DNA of 64,000 nt from Combretum micranthum (Eukaryota; Streptophyta; Magnoliopsida; Myrtales; Combretaceae), in the NCBI GenBank assembly GCA_024138025.1, contig JAMXBD010000205.1, positions 560,501 through 624,500 on the forward strand, read 5' to 3'. The notes beneath the pieces were generated by a model. It was not told where the DNA came from, searched no databases, and saw only the letters and a list, made by a program, of their open reading frames with translations. Every line of letters begins with the position of its first letter. Position 1 is the stretch's first letter. Shown here one piece after another: positions 28,201 through 40,200 of this stretch. The translations under genes and the position numbers were made by a program.

Positions 28201-31200
28201 ATCTCATAAATCTGGGCATCATTTCCCACTTGTGAATAGGTGAGAGTAACAGCATTCCATATTTTTGCTGCTGTGTCAAGCAATAAGTATGTCCTTGAAA
28301 TTTGGGGCTGCATGGAATTGATAAGCCATGACATTACCAGCGAATTTTCAGAATCCCACTGGTTGAATGTTGGATCGGTTGTTGCTGGTTTGACTTTAGT
28401 ACTGGTAATATAATCCTGCATTCCTCTAGCTTTGATAAATAATAAACAAGATCGTGACCAGGCAAGATAATTATTTCCATCAAGCTTGATAGGACTAATT
28501 TGCAGTGAAGGATTATTGGTACTAATAGCTGCAATTTTCTTATCACTTTCCATATTGAAACAAAAAGAAAAGGAGATACCAGAACAATCCAAAAATAGAT
28601 CGCGTTGGAATAGTGCACGTCAGAATAGTAAGTCGTCGGAACAGTCTTGGTGTCGGCGGAAAAATGGCGAGCAAAGACCGGAATAGGCTGTCGAGCCAAA
28701 TGCCACTTGTCGGAGGTGGTTTTGACCTCCCACATGCGGCGCGTGAGGAATTGCAACTAAGATCGGCGCGTGAGTCCACGCGCGGCTTCCGACGTCGGTC
28801 GGACTTCTGGGATCGGCCGATCGAGGAATGCTCCTTCTTGTTGTAGCGGCGGTGACAAAAAATAGAGGGAGGAAACTCGACCTCTTTTGAAAAAACGAAC
28901 GAACAAAAAATGAAAAAGAAAAAAACGGAAATGAAAAAACTAAAACCTAATGATGCGGAGGGAGGAAAACTCGTCTCAAATGGTAGCGAGGCTCTGATAC
29001 CATGATGAAATTAGAAAGTATTTCAGAAGTATTTTTATATATAATTTGTACAAGAATACATCTATTTATACAAAAAACTTGTGACTATTGGTCTACCTTA
29101 CCTATCATACTATTAATTATATTGTTATAGGAAATATAACACTAATAATATTACACGTATGTCAACAAAAATACTATAGTATTGAGTCACGGTCAAATTA
29201 AGCTGCTTTTGATCTCTAAGTTTTGACTTGTGTTCGAACACTTGGGCAGAATTTCTTAAGTCAGAGAAAGTTTCTTTTATAGCATCCTAAACCTCCTTGG
29301 CATTATTAAGCAAGAAGAGGTAAGTGCACCCAATCTCAGTCTCCATGGAGTTAATTAACCATGCAATGATCATAGACTTTTCTAGATCCCATTTCTAGTA
29401 CTTGGGATTATTGGTTTCTGGTGCCTTGATTTCACCAATAAGGTAACCTAGATGTCCTTTGTCATGAAGGTACAAGATCATGGATCGCGGCCATTGTAAA
29501 AAATTAATCCCATTCAATTTGTGAATGGTGATCTGCAGGGATGAGTTTCCATGACTCAAAGGAGCAACAACATTTAGATTTGTCCCATTGTTATTAGCCA
29601 TTTCCAACTATCAAAGGTTATGGAAATAAGAAGGTGGCTTTTTTTTTCCTCTTTTGGTCAGACAGTGACTCTAATACCATGGAGAAAACAGAGACCAGGA
29701 GAAAATCTAAATTCTCTGTTAATTAATTTTGAAGAAGATTACGAGCCTATTTAAACACAAAATTAGCTAATAAACAGCTAAAATTCAGCTAACAACCGGT
29801 AAAAAAAACCTATAGAACTTATCCTAAGTTTTAGCTCATCCTAGAAATAAGGAAACAGCCATATTAAAAATAACTACTCTGGTTTTATTCTTTAAGGATA
29901 ATTCCAGCAATATGTACGTGATATTTTACATATATTATAACATATTATTATATAATTTTTTTAGAGAGGATAATTAATGGTGTGGTGAGGATGGTGCACC
30001 TACCATGAACATATTGTCTATATATATTTGATGTTTGTTTAATCTATTCATAATAAGATACAATTCTTTTTTTCTTTGATATTTTAGTACAATTTTCTTC
30101 TCTCATCATAACAGTTCCAAAAGGTGAAATATGGATGTATTTGTTGAGTAGACCCCACGGATTGAGATCTGGGAAATGAAAGGTTTTCCTGAAGCAAACA
30201 CGACATTTTTCCTTTTCTGGATAAATGTGATAATACTGGCTTCTCAAAAAGCAGTGATACCTTATCATGCTTCCATCTCGCTTTTATGTTGTGGAGCCTG
30301 AAATTGTCACTTGGAGTATTCACTGTGAGTGGTAGGAGAAGGCATCCGCATCTTGAAAGATGATTTCTGTTGCTCCATTGAAACTGAGGTCTCTATTTCC
30401 ATCATGGATCATTATATATCTTAATGGGCAGATGCAGATGACCTCGGTTGTGGATGGAAGTAGAGGTTTAGGGTCCATGACAGGGAAGTAGTTTATACAA
30501 GTTAGGTAGCATTTTGTAGTTTAGAGATTACTTGTGGTAATTGGAGGACAGCGGATAATTAATATTTTAAAGAGGATTCTTGAAGAGAAAGAATACAAGA
30601 GAAAGAATACACTCAATTCTCATTTCTGTTTTTTTCTCTAGTGAGTTAGGAGCAATAATGCTCTGTGCCAGAGCTTAAAGCTCTGGGGTGTTGGAGCATC
30701 TTGCTCTGGCATAGGCTTATCTTCATTTCTGATTCAATCAGTAAAATTTACTGGATCTAGCAGAATTCCTTGAATAAATTTGTTTGTGGTTTTGATCCCC
30801 CAAGTGTTTTCTCGATGGAAGTTGGCTTTGTGCATATTGGCAGTACTATTCTGATCCTATGGAGATTTCATGCTGAGTTTCTCTTACAAATTGGCCAATA
30901 AATCATCTAGTGATGTGCCAAGCTATGCCAATTGAAATTTGTGAATTTTGACCACTGCCAACTTTCAGGACATGTGCATTTGAAACTGTCACGGAAACAT
31001 GTGAGCATGGTATTTTACCCAATCTTTTGTAGTTCTATGACTGTAGGTGGATTTTGACTTCGGTGAACTTGAAAAGTCATGATTGTCATATCCTTTGTGG
31101 GATCACGGGTTTTGTTTGTATCTATATGTTTGCACTACTGTTCCATTGCGGTGATTTCTTGTTGTAGCAAGAGGAGTAGTGTTATCATTTATGGAAAAGT

Positions 31201-34200
31201 AACATCTGTTATCACCCTATATGTGGAATTTTTGGCAGTCACTGTTGCTCAATTGGGAGAGAAAAACAAATTTGCTTTCACATATGTGTTGGAAACAGCC
31301 TTATTGTTTGTACATATCTCTGAAGTTCCTGTACATTCTTATTTATGACGTGCACCATGGGTTGATTGTAATTGTCATGCAGATTTATTTGGCAATTTTT
31401 TCGGTTGCGATGGTTGTGTTGGGAGGAACATTAGTGCGTTATGGTAAGATGCTGTTAGTAAATGTTCATATTAATTTTTAGTGTTCTTTTATATAGTTTA
31501 ATGCTTTACTCAAATTGAGGCTGAGACGTTCTTGAATGATGGTATGGTTTTAAATTTATGGATCCTACAGAGCATTTTGATTCAGTATACTGACAAGTAA
31601 TTTCTCTTTTAGATACAGCATGAAAATTTCATAATAGATGCTTTTCTCTGTTTTCCTTTAATGCAGGAGATGACTGTAATAAAATTTGATCTTTGTGTGA
31701 ATTTATGTTTTAGTTCATGTATCTTGTTGATAATACTACTGAATAAAATTCTCTAAAACTCCTGAAAAACATTTGTTGCTCATTATGCTTCAATTCATTG
31801 AGCATGAAAAGCTATCTATACCTCTAGGCGGATATGTGATTTTTGTTTGCTCAAATTGTCCTATCTACTTATCTGAATGAATGTTCATTCTCTTGGCATC
31901 AATCTTTGGAGAGGGGCTTCGAATCTTGGGTTGTCTTATTAGATGAAAAGGAAATGTTGTTACCTCTTTACTTTATCCTTGTTATCTCTCTCTCCTTGTT
32001 GCTATCTCACCTAAGCATCTGTTCATCAAAGTTTTAACGTTATGTTTAATAGTACATGGAAGAAAAGAATCATATTTCTATAATAATTCATATAAGTAAA
32101 TGTTATGATGAAAGTTATACTTAAAATTAATTACCATAATACTTTTGCAAAATCGCATGCAAAAGATACGATTTATGCTTCCTAATATAAATCGTATCTT
32201 GCTTTATACAACCTATGATACATTTGTCTTAGGTCAGCGCTCAAATACAAAATAATCGATTACATTAGATTAGTGAGGCATCAGCTACAAAATACATCAG
32301 ATTACATTAGATCAGCATCATAATACATCAGATGACATCAAATTAGCCTCAAAATACATCAGATTTTCAGATGAGTCAAAAAATATGCATCAGGTATGTA
32401 CAAAATAGTTCATATCAGTCATGATATAATTCCAGCTTTATTTGTACAACAATTCAACCAAGAAATCTGCACCAAATCCAATTGGCCACTCCTTAAATAC
32501 TTAAACACCATAGCACTAGTAAACTCCGTAAGAGTCCTCAACCGCGTACAATCATAACAACAACAATTTTAATTCCCAAATCAGACTAAATATGCCATCA
32601 ATAACTCACAACAATATTTTTGATACAAGATTATATAATGAGATAAGTGAAAAAAATATAAAGAGCTAAATGATATTATTCAAACTGTAGAAAAATATAT
32701 ACATGTCTTCTGTAATGAGTAATAAAAATATATTTGTATATTACAATTGACCAAGTATTCTGATTATATACAAGAATTAGCCAACTATCACTAATTATGT
32801 ATAAGATGGTATACTTATCTCCCAAAAAAAAAAAAATGTATAAGATGGTATCGAAATAAATTTAATCATTCTTATGATGTTTCCTCTCGTACTCTGCTTT
32901 CCCATATCACTTCAGAGAATCTTCAGCTTGGGATGTATTATTGGTTCCCAATTTCCACCATTGTGACTCACTTTCCCATATTTGATGGTGTTGAATGCCT
33001 TATCTTCATGGGAGCAGGCTTATAACAATGGATGAGAGAGATGGAGCTACATGTGATATGAGGTATTCCAACAACTCAAATGATGGATGGGCAAGGCCAG
33101 ATGGAAACAAGTGGGCTTTGCGGGTTGGTGAGGTTTGCTTAGTTGGTGCGTCATGGTTGATTAGAGAGCCATGCTTGGTTGGTAGATCTACGGTAGGATT
33201 TATAGGAGGATATTATCATGAGTACAAAGGTATTGAATTTTGATAAAATATGCAATTAGGTACTTAAACTTTGAAATTGATCAATTTAGTATTTGAAAAA
33301 GTTTTTTGTGCGTGCTAACAATACCTATGTTAAGTTTTTTTAGATACTAAATTGATCAATTTAAAAAATTTTCAGGTAATAGATTGATTAATTTTAAAGT
33401 TTAGATACCTAATTACATATCCAGATACCATTTGTGACATTATCTCTTTTTTCTATACTCACTCCATTCTATATATAATCATGCGTACAAAGGTAGTTTC
33501 CGATAAATGCTATCCTATTTTTCCTCTCTCATAGCTGACTATTCACTTTCTTGCATAACTTGTTGGACATATGCCCAACATGATACAACATGGCACAGTA
33601 GTAAGATGCATTAGACCTTGTGCACATCAAATGGTCTTATGCCTATTGTTACAGATATATTACACAAAATGCAACTTTAATCATATTGGAACAATTAGAA
33701 CATATTGGCACGAAGAAAACTACTCATTTCCTATTATTGCCACTTTTATTATTTCCCTAATAGGGACACAAACGAGCCAAATATCACTCACTTCTTAGCA
33801 TATAAGGTTTAGTCGATCAAGTATGGTAAGGGTGTAAGGCATCCAACAAATCTGCAAAACATAAATGCATGATAATTTGTAACATATAAACATAAATATC
33901 CAAACAATGCAAGTGACAAGTGTAATGTACCCTGCTAAGGGGTTTAATGGTCCCAAGCGTGCCGATACTGGGAGATGATGGGAAACTCATGTTAGATTGA
34001 AGGGGTCTTGTCATTGGTATGCTAATGGGTTGTGAGGTAGGATAAGTCTTTAATGCTTGTGTGACACAATGAGAGTCTATCCCATGCCCATATCCGAGCA
34101 AGGATTGCAGCCTCTCCCATTTCGACTGTCGAGGCGTCTCCATCTTGACATAAATATCTATATAACTATGCAGGGTAGGTTGATCTCCAACTGTAGCTGC

Positions 34201-37200
34201 CTATAGCCTAAAAGTCCTTTAGTAGTGGAAGAAACATTAGGTTAATGAGGCTAATGTTGAGAGAGAGATCCTGTGAAATGAAGAAAAAAGAAGGTTTATG
34301 GTTAAAGGCATCGATTAAATCGCCATGGGAAGATGCGATTTAAAAAACAATACTTGCATGTTCTGAAATTCATAATGTAATTTATGAACATCTAAGGCAG
34401 CACATTGGGCACACTAGAGCAATTCTAGGTATGGTGGTAACTAAATTCGGAATTACTGTATACATATAGGTGTGCACATCATTTTCATGCTAACTTGCTT
34501 TGCTTACCTATGATCATATAGTTAGATACATTTGATTCCATCCAACAGGACAACACTTTAAACGAAGCATGAGCTCTAGTAGTTTAGGGAGCCATATATT
34601 ATAGAATCATGAAGATGTTACATTAATCCCTCCAGATTAGTAGGAGTAGCGCCCTAACTTGAGTAAGAAGACAAGGACAGGGTCGATGTGGTTATCTAAT
34701 CACAGATACATTGATCTCCTAGTCCTCCTGCAACTGATACGCTCCTAGCTTGTATCTCAATGCAGTAGGTCCGTAAATCGATTTGCAAGTAAAATAAGGA
34801 AAGAAAAGGATATGGACGGCACTATTAATGGATATTACGCATCAAGATTAGCCCGAACTACACTCTCACTCTCTTGATATGACGTACAAGAAAGATTAAG
34901 TGGTTGTTTGCCACAATCTAAAGTAGATTAATAAAAACGGGATGGATTTGCTCTCAAGGTGAAAGACAAATACAAGGAGTTTCAATATCGAGTGTAAGCT
35001 AGTGTTTCTAAAACATAAAGGGTATATATATACCCATACTTAATGGCAATGATGTAAATAAAGCAAAATGACGAACTTGTAAATAAAGAAAATTCGTATA
35101 AAACCTAGGACACTTGCTACGCCCTTTATTACGCCTGTAGGACAGGCCATGATCTTCTCTGATCAACATCTCATGCCTTGATGAAGTGCACACAACAGTC
35201 GTAGTTGGGATTACGAGCACCGTAATGGCCGTAGTCTGGGCTGTAATATCCTCTGTACAAAATTTGCCAATATTGAATCAAGCTTGGTTTCACCCGTGAT
35301 TGAGATAACGACGTTTGACACGGCCGTATCTTAGGCCGTGATCTTCTCGGAGGAAAATTGCCAACATGGCTTTTGGCTTCATTACGGTCGTTATTGGATA
35401 TAGTGGCCTTGGTTACGGGCATAAGGTCGCCCATGATCTCTTTTGTCTCGCTTATTCTTCAACAACGACCTGGTTACGACCGTATCCATCAGGAGGGTTT
35501 CCTTTGCCATGAATAATGGCCGGTGTTACGACCGTAGCTGATAGGGGGATCTCGAGTCCTTTTTGCTCTCTCTTAAATTCTTGCAAATTGATCCATGAAC
35601 ATTGGTATGATACATCTATAATCATGTAAGAAGTTATGCTCATCTCCTTGAGGCTGATTCAACAAAATTCTTTGAGTCGAACTCTGTAATCCTTTAGCTC
35701 TTGCTCGAGTGATCGGACCCTGGGAATCTGATTCCTATCATCTCCCCAGGTTGTTGAAGATTTGGCTTCAAGTCTTGAAAGTTGGCATCCTCATCATCTG
35801 ATGCATATGGTGTGAGATCCGCAACATTGAAAGTAGTGGAAACTCCATAGTCATCTGGTAATTCAAGTTTGTAAGCATTATCATTAATGCATTCCAGAAC
35901 CTTGAATGGTCCATCTACTTGTGGAAATAGTTTTTGATTGCGCTTGTTAGGAAACCGCTCGCTTTTAAGGTGAATCCATACTAGATCTCTAGTTGAAAAA
36001 TCTTGACTTTCCTCCATCAATCACTTCGTTCTTTCTATTTTGCCACCTGTTTTTGTAAACTTTCATTGACTTGCTGAAACTGTTTCTGGATCTCCTTGGA
36101 TCGCTCGACTCTGCTTAAACTTTCATCTTTAGAAGCCGGTATGGATACCATATCAAGTGGAATGGTTGGATTGTATCCATATACAACCTCAAATGGTGTC
36201 TTGCCAGTAGAATTATGTACGGTCCTATTATAGGCAAATTGCACAACAGGAAGACATAAGTCCCAATCTCGCAGGTTCTTGCCAACAGTGGCTCGAAGCA
36301 AAGCACCAAGAGTTTGTTAACTACTTCAGTCTGGACATCTGTTTGAGGATGCGATGCAGCACTGAAAAGTAGTTTAGTTCCAAGCCTTCTCCATAGTGTT
36401 TTCTAGAAATAACTAAGGAATTTAACATCACGATCAGAAACAACACTATGATGAATTCCGTGAAGCTGTACAATCTCCTACAAAAAAAGGTTAGCTATAA
36501 AAATAGCGTCATCAATGCAATGACAAGGCATAAAATGCGCTATTTTATTGAATCTATCCACAACCACCATGACAAAATCTTTCCCTCTCACTGTCTTCGA
36601 CAGACCTAATACAAATTCCATTGACACATCTATCTAAGTTCTCTTAGGTTTAGGCAATAGCATATACATCCCAAAGGGCTTCTTCCCACATTTAGCCCGT
36701 TTGCAAGTAGCACAACGTTCTACATCTGAATTCACATCACTTTTCATTCTTGGCCAATAAAAATGCTCCTTCAGGATCTGAAGCGTCTTTTTTTCTCCAA
36801 AATGGCTCGGTAATCCTCCAACATGAGCTTCCCTCACTAACAGCTCTCTCAACGAACACTTAGGTATACAAAGTTTACCTTGCTTAAACAAATAGCCCTC
36901 ATGCATAAAATACCCATCTACAGATCTCCCATCAACACATTTAGCTACTACAGATGCAAAATCATCATCACTAGTATACACTTCTACAACAACTCCAAAT
37001 CCTAATAATCTAGAGTGTAAAGAGGTAATCAAAAAATACCTGTGGGACAATGCATCAGCCACAACATTAGAGCTTCCCTTCTTATATTTGATAACATAAT
37101 TGAATCGCTCTACAAATTCCATCCATCTAGCATGTTGTTGAGACAACTTATTTTGACTCTTCAAATGTTTAAAGGACTCATGATCTGTGTAGATAATGAT

Positions 37201-40200
37201 CTCTTGAGGCATCAGATAGTGTTGCAAGTGGTAAGAGCTCTAATAAGGAATAAGTTCCTTATCATAAATGAAATAATTCAATGTAGCCCCTTCTCAACTT
37301 CTCACTGAAGTAAGCAATAGGACGTTGTTCCTGCATCAATACGAACACCTATTCCCACTCCGAAGCATCACTCCAACTCATAGACCTTCTCAAAATCAGG
37401 TAATATCAGTATTGGAGCCGTAGTAAGCTTCTGTTTAATCTTCTCAAAACTTTTTTGAGCTTTTTCGCTCCACCTAAATGATTCTTCCTTCTTCGTAAGC
37501 TCAGTAAGAGGTGCAACAATAGAATTGAAGTTCCGAATGAACTGCGTATAAACCGAAGCAAGTCCATGGAAACTTCTTACATCAGATATATCTTGTGGAG
37601 TAGGCCATTCAGCAATAGTCTTAATCTTCGCTTCATCTACTCGAATTCCATCTCTAGACACGATAAACCCCAAAAATATGACTTCGGTCTGACAGAACAC
37701 ACGCTTGGCCAAATTGCTATATAGCTTCTCCTTCTCAACACTTAAAAGACAGCAAACAAGTGTTTCACATGCTCTTTCATGTCGATGCTACACACGAGTA
37801 TGTCATCAAAGTACACTACAACTAACTTACCAATGAACTCCCTCAAAACATGATTCATTAGTCGCATAAAAGTATTTGGAGCATTCGTAAGTCCAAATGG
37901 CATCACAAGCCATTCATAAAGACCATGTTTAGTTTTAAAGGCTGTCTTCAATTTATCTCCTGGCCTCATTCTGATCTGGTGATAACCATTCCTCAAATCT
38001 ATCTTGGAAAAGATCCCGCACCATGTAGCTCATCAAGCATGTCATCCAATCTAGGTATTGGGTATCGATACTTAATAGCGATCTGATTGATGATGCGGCT
38101 GTCAATACACATCTGCCATTGATCATTCTCCTTTGGTACTAGTAAGGCCGGTACCGAACACGAACTCATGCTCTCTCTAACAAAACCCTTCTCTACCAAT
38201 TCATCTACCTGTCGCTTCAATTCCTTCGCCTCTTTAGGATTCATACGGTAAGCAGGCCTATTTGGTAAGGTAGCCCTTGGAAGGAGATCTATAGCATGCT
38301 CAATCCTCCGAATAAGTAGTAATCCTAGTGGCAACTCCTCAAGAAAAATATAACAAAACGCTTCAAGAGACATTGAATCACTTAAGGTAGGGTTGTTTGA
38401 TTGCCTACCTCTAATATATGCCTGAGCTGTAATAAAAACACTGGTTCTCTTGAATCAACAACTTGTCTTAACTCACCCTTCATCATCAAAGCTTCTTTCT
38501 TGGGTGGGTTGATTTCCGCATATGTAATCTGAAGTCGGTCGGACTCATTGGCTTTAGAAGAATCTTCTCGCCATCTTTCACAAAGGCATAGTTATTTTTG
38601 TAGCCATCGTGAAGAACTCGTCGATCAAAAAGCGAAGGTCGGCCTAAGAGAATATGCATAACACTCATAGGTAGAACATCATATCTTCCGGGAATCGAAA
38701 TTGGAACCTTTACTTATCGAGTCACTTGAACTAACCCTTTATCACACAACCAATGTAACTTATATGGATGTGGATGTGGATGTGGAATAGTAGGCAACTT
38801 AAGCCTCTCAACCATGGAAACAGCAGCAACATTTGTATAACTACCTCTATCAATTATGACTGCACAAATTGCTTCCTTTACCTTACATTTGATATGAAAC
38901 ATGTTCTCCTTCTGTTCATCCTCAGTGAATTTAGGCTACATTCAAGGCTCGCCTCACTACTAATGACATATTGGTAGCAGGACCTAATACTCCTGCGGTT
39001 CCATCTTCCTCTTCATCAAATCCTTCCAGTAAGTTCTCCTCCTCCTCTCTCATCTTCACTCACCACCTCTAAATCCGTATGTTTAGATACAACCATAACT
39101 CTTCGGTTTGGACACTGAGCTGCAATGTGTCAATAACCTAAACACTTAAAAGCATTTCACTTGGCTACTCCTCTTACCAGCCATTTGTGCCTCAGCATTG
39201 ACGCCACTAGTATTAGTAACAGCTTTACCTCTATTGTCATCTCGTCTATTCAGCTTTCCTGTATTCCCTTAGTCTTCTTTTCTAATTCTTCGATGAGGAA
39301 ATGATTGACGGGAACTAGACCCTTGATTAGGAATCAGAGAGGTTCGGTAGGAATCCTTTTTTGTTGCCTTTTGACCTTGCAAGCCAGTTTAATGGCTTCT
39401 TCTAATGTATGGAAACTCTGGAGTTCCACAATACTAGCAATCTCAATCTTTAACACAGTTATGAAAGGGGCTATAGTTTGCTCTTGAGGCTTTTTAACAC
39501 TGCACCTGATAATCAACATTTTAGACTCTTTGACATAATCTTCTACGCTCATTCCACCTTTGTCGCAATGACTGCAACCTCAAGTATAGCTTCTGTCGAT
39601 AATAATCTAGAACAAAATGCCTATGCATCACCTGTTTCATCATTCTCCATGTGGTAATCTCCGCTTCTCCATTCCTTCTTCTACTAGTCAATACATTATG
39701 CCACCATAATGCAGCATACCTGAGAATTTCAATGCGGCAAGTCGAACTTTAGTAAGTTCATCATATTCGCAACATTCAAAAACCTATTCCACATGTTGTT
39801 CCCAATCTAGATAGTAATTAGGAGATCTCCACCATTGAAGGGTGGGATTTTAATCTTCACTCTTTCATTTCCCGTTGGAGCTGAACTTCTCAAGCTTCAA
39901 AGTTGTCATCCCTACCTTAGCGAAGGGTTGTGCCCCTAAATGTCCCGGCATCCGTTCCATTAAGGTAGTCAACTGATCAAGGCGTTGATCAGTAGTCATG
40001 GTAGCAGATCTCTAGGATTCCACCGTTGATTACCTGGCTGTCCTCCATACACGCTTTCGTTGGACATAATAGGTCCAAGCACTAATGAAGCTCCTCTTAA
40101 GAATTTTATCACACTTGATGTGTAAGAATATCACCTTCACTTCAATTCCAATCTTAATGTCACAACAATCCCAGATCCTCACAATACTTCACCAACACAA

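Larger units (their letters stand above)
24215..29167 (-). mobile_element. Element F: copia antisense, nested in E gag
   Basis: 4953 bp; LTRs 24215-24372 and 29003-29167; perfect target duplication AAAAT (24210-24214 and 29168-29172). Primer site ggctctgatacca at 28990-29002. The same family as H at 54587; the interiors are nearly the same over about 4.6 kb. LTRs differ by a handful of substitutions plus a small deletion at the end of the left one. Gag is intact for 240 residues; pol is broken at several sites, including the RT active site. Confidence 0.95.
19852..29942 (-). mobile_element. Element E: copia antisense, carrying F
   Basis: LTRs of 251 bp (19852-20102) and 263 bp (29680-29942), visibly diverged. 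Target duplication TATTT (19847-19851) versus TATTA (29943-29947), four of five. Primer site gactctaatacca at 29667-29679. The gag start is at 29607; element F splits gag at 24214/29168. Protease, integrase, RT and RNase H follow on the minus strand down to 20110. All frames are decayed, and a further insertion of about 450 bp lies in the integrase (22368-22811). Confidence 0.9.
9690..30113 (+). mobile_element. Element B: sense copia broken by C, D and E
   Basis: Remains of a Ty1/copia element in the same direction as the host gene. The 5' LTR ends at 9831 (ttcagca), followed by a degenerate Met-tRNA primer site tggtattagggca (9832-9844). Gag, pre-integrase, integrase and RNase H pieces follow. 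The integrase text is split exactly by C at 11482/14057 and resumes in frame. D interrupts at 14597/19542 and E sits inside the 3' LTR (19817-19851 plus 29943-30113). The LTR resembles that of element L at 61956. Protease and most of reverse transcriptase are deleted. The left LTR start and a target duplication could not be placed. Confidence 0.8.
19817..30113 (+). repeat. Element B 3' LTR, split by element E
   Basis: First 35 bp at 19817-19851 (TATTGAGCTTTAAC...), the rest at 29943-30113 ending CATAACA. The inner part resembles the L LTR (ggataattaatg, tctatatatat, ttgatgttt). E is inserted between. Confidence 0.75.

Noticed and set aside
28613..28846. GC-rich plus-strand frames in copia leaders as genes (also 58946-59347)
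   Set aside because: They lie in untranslated leaders, are not conserved between F and H as proteins, and arise from GC-rich repeats.
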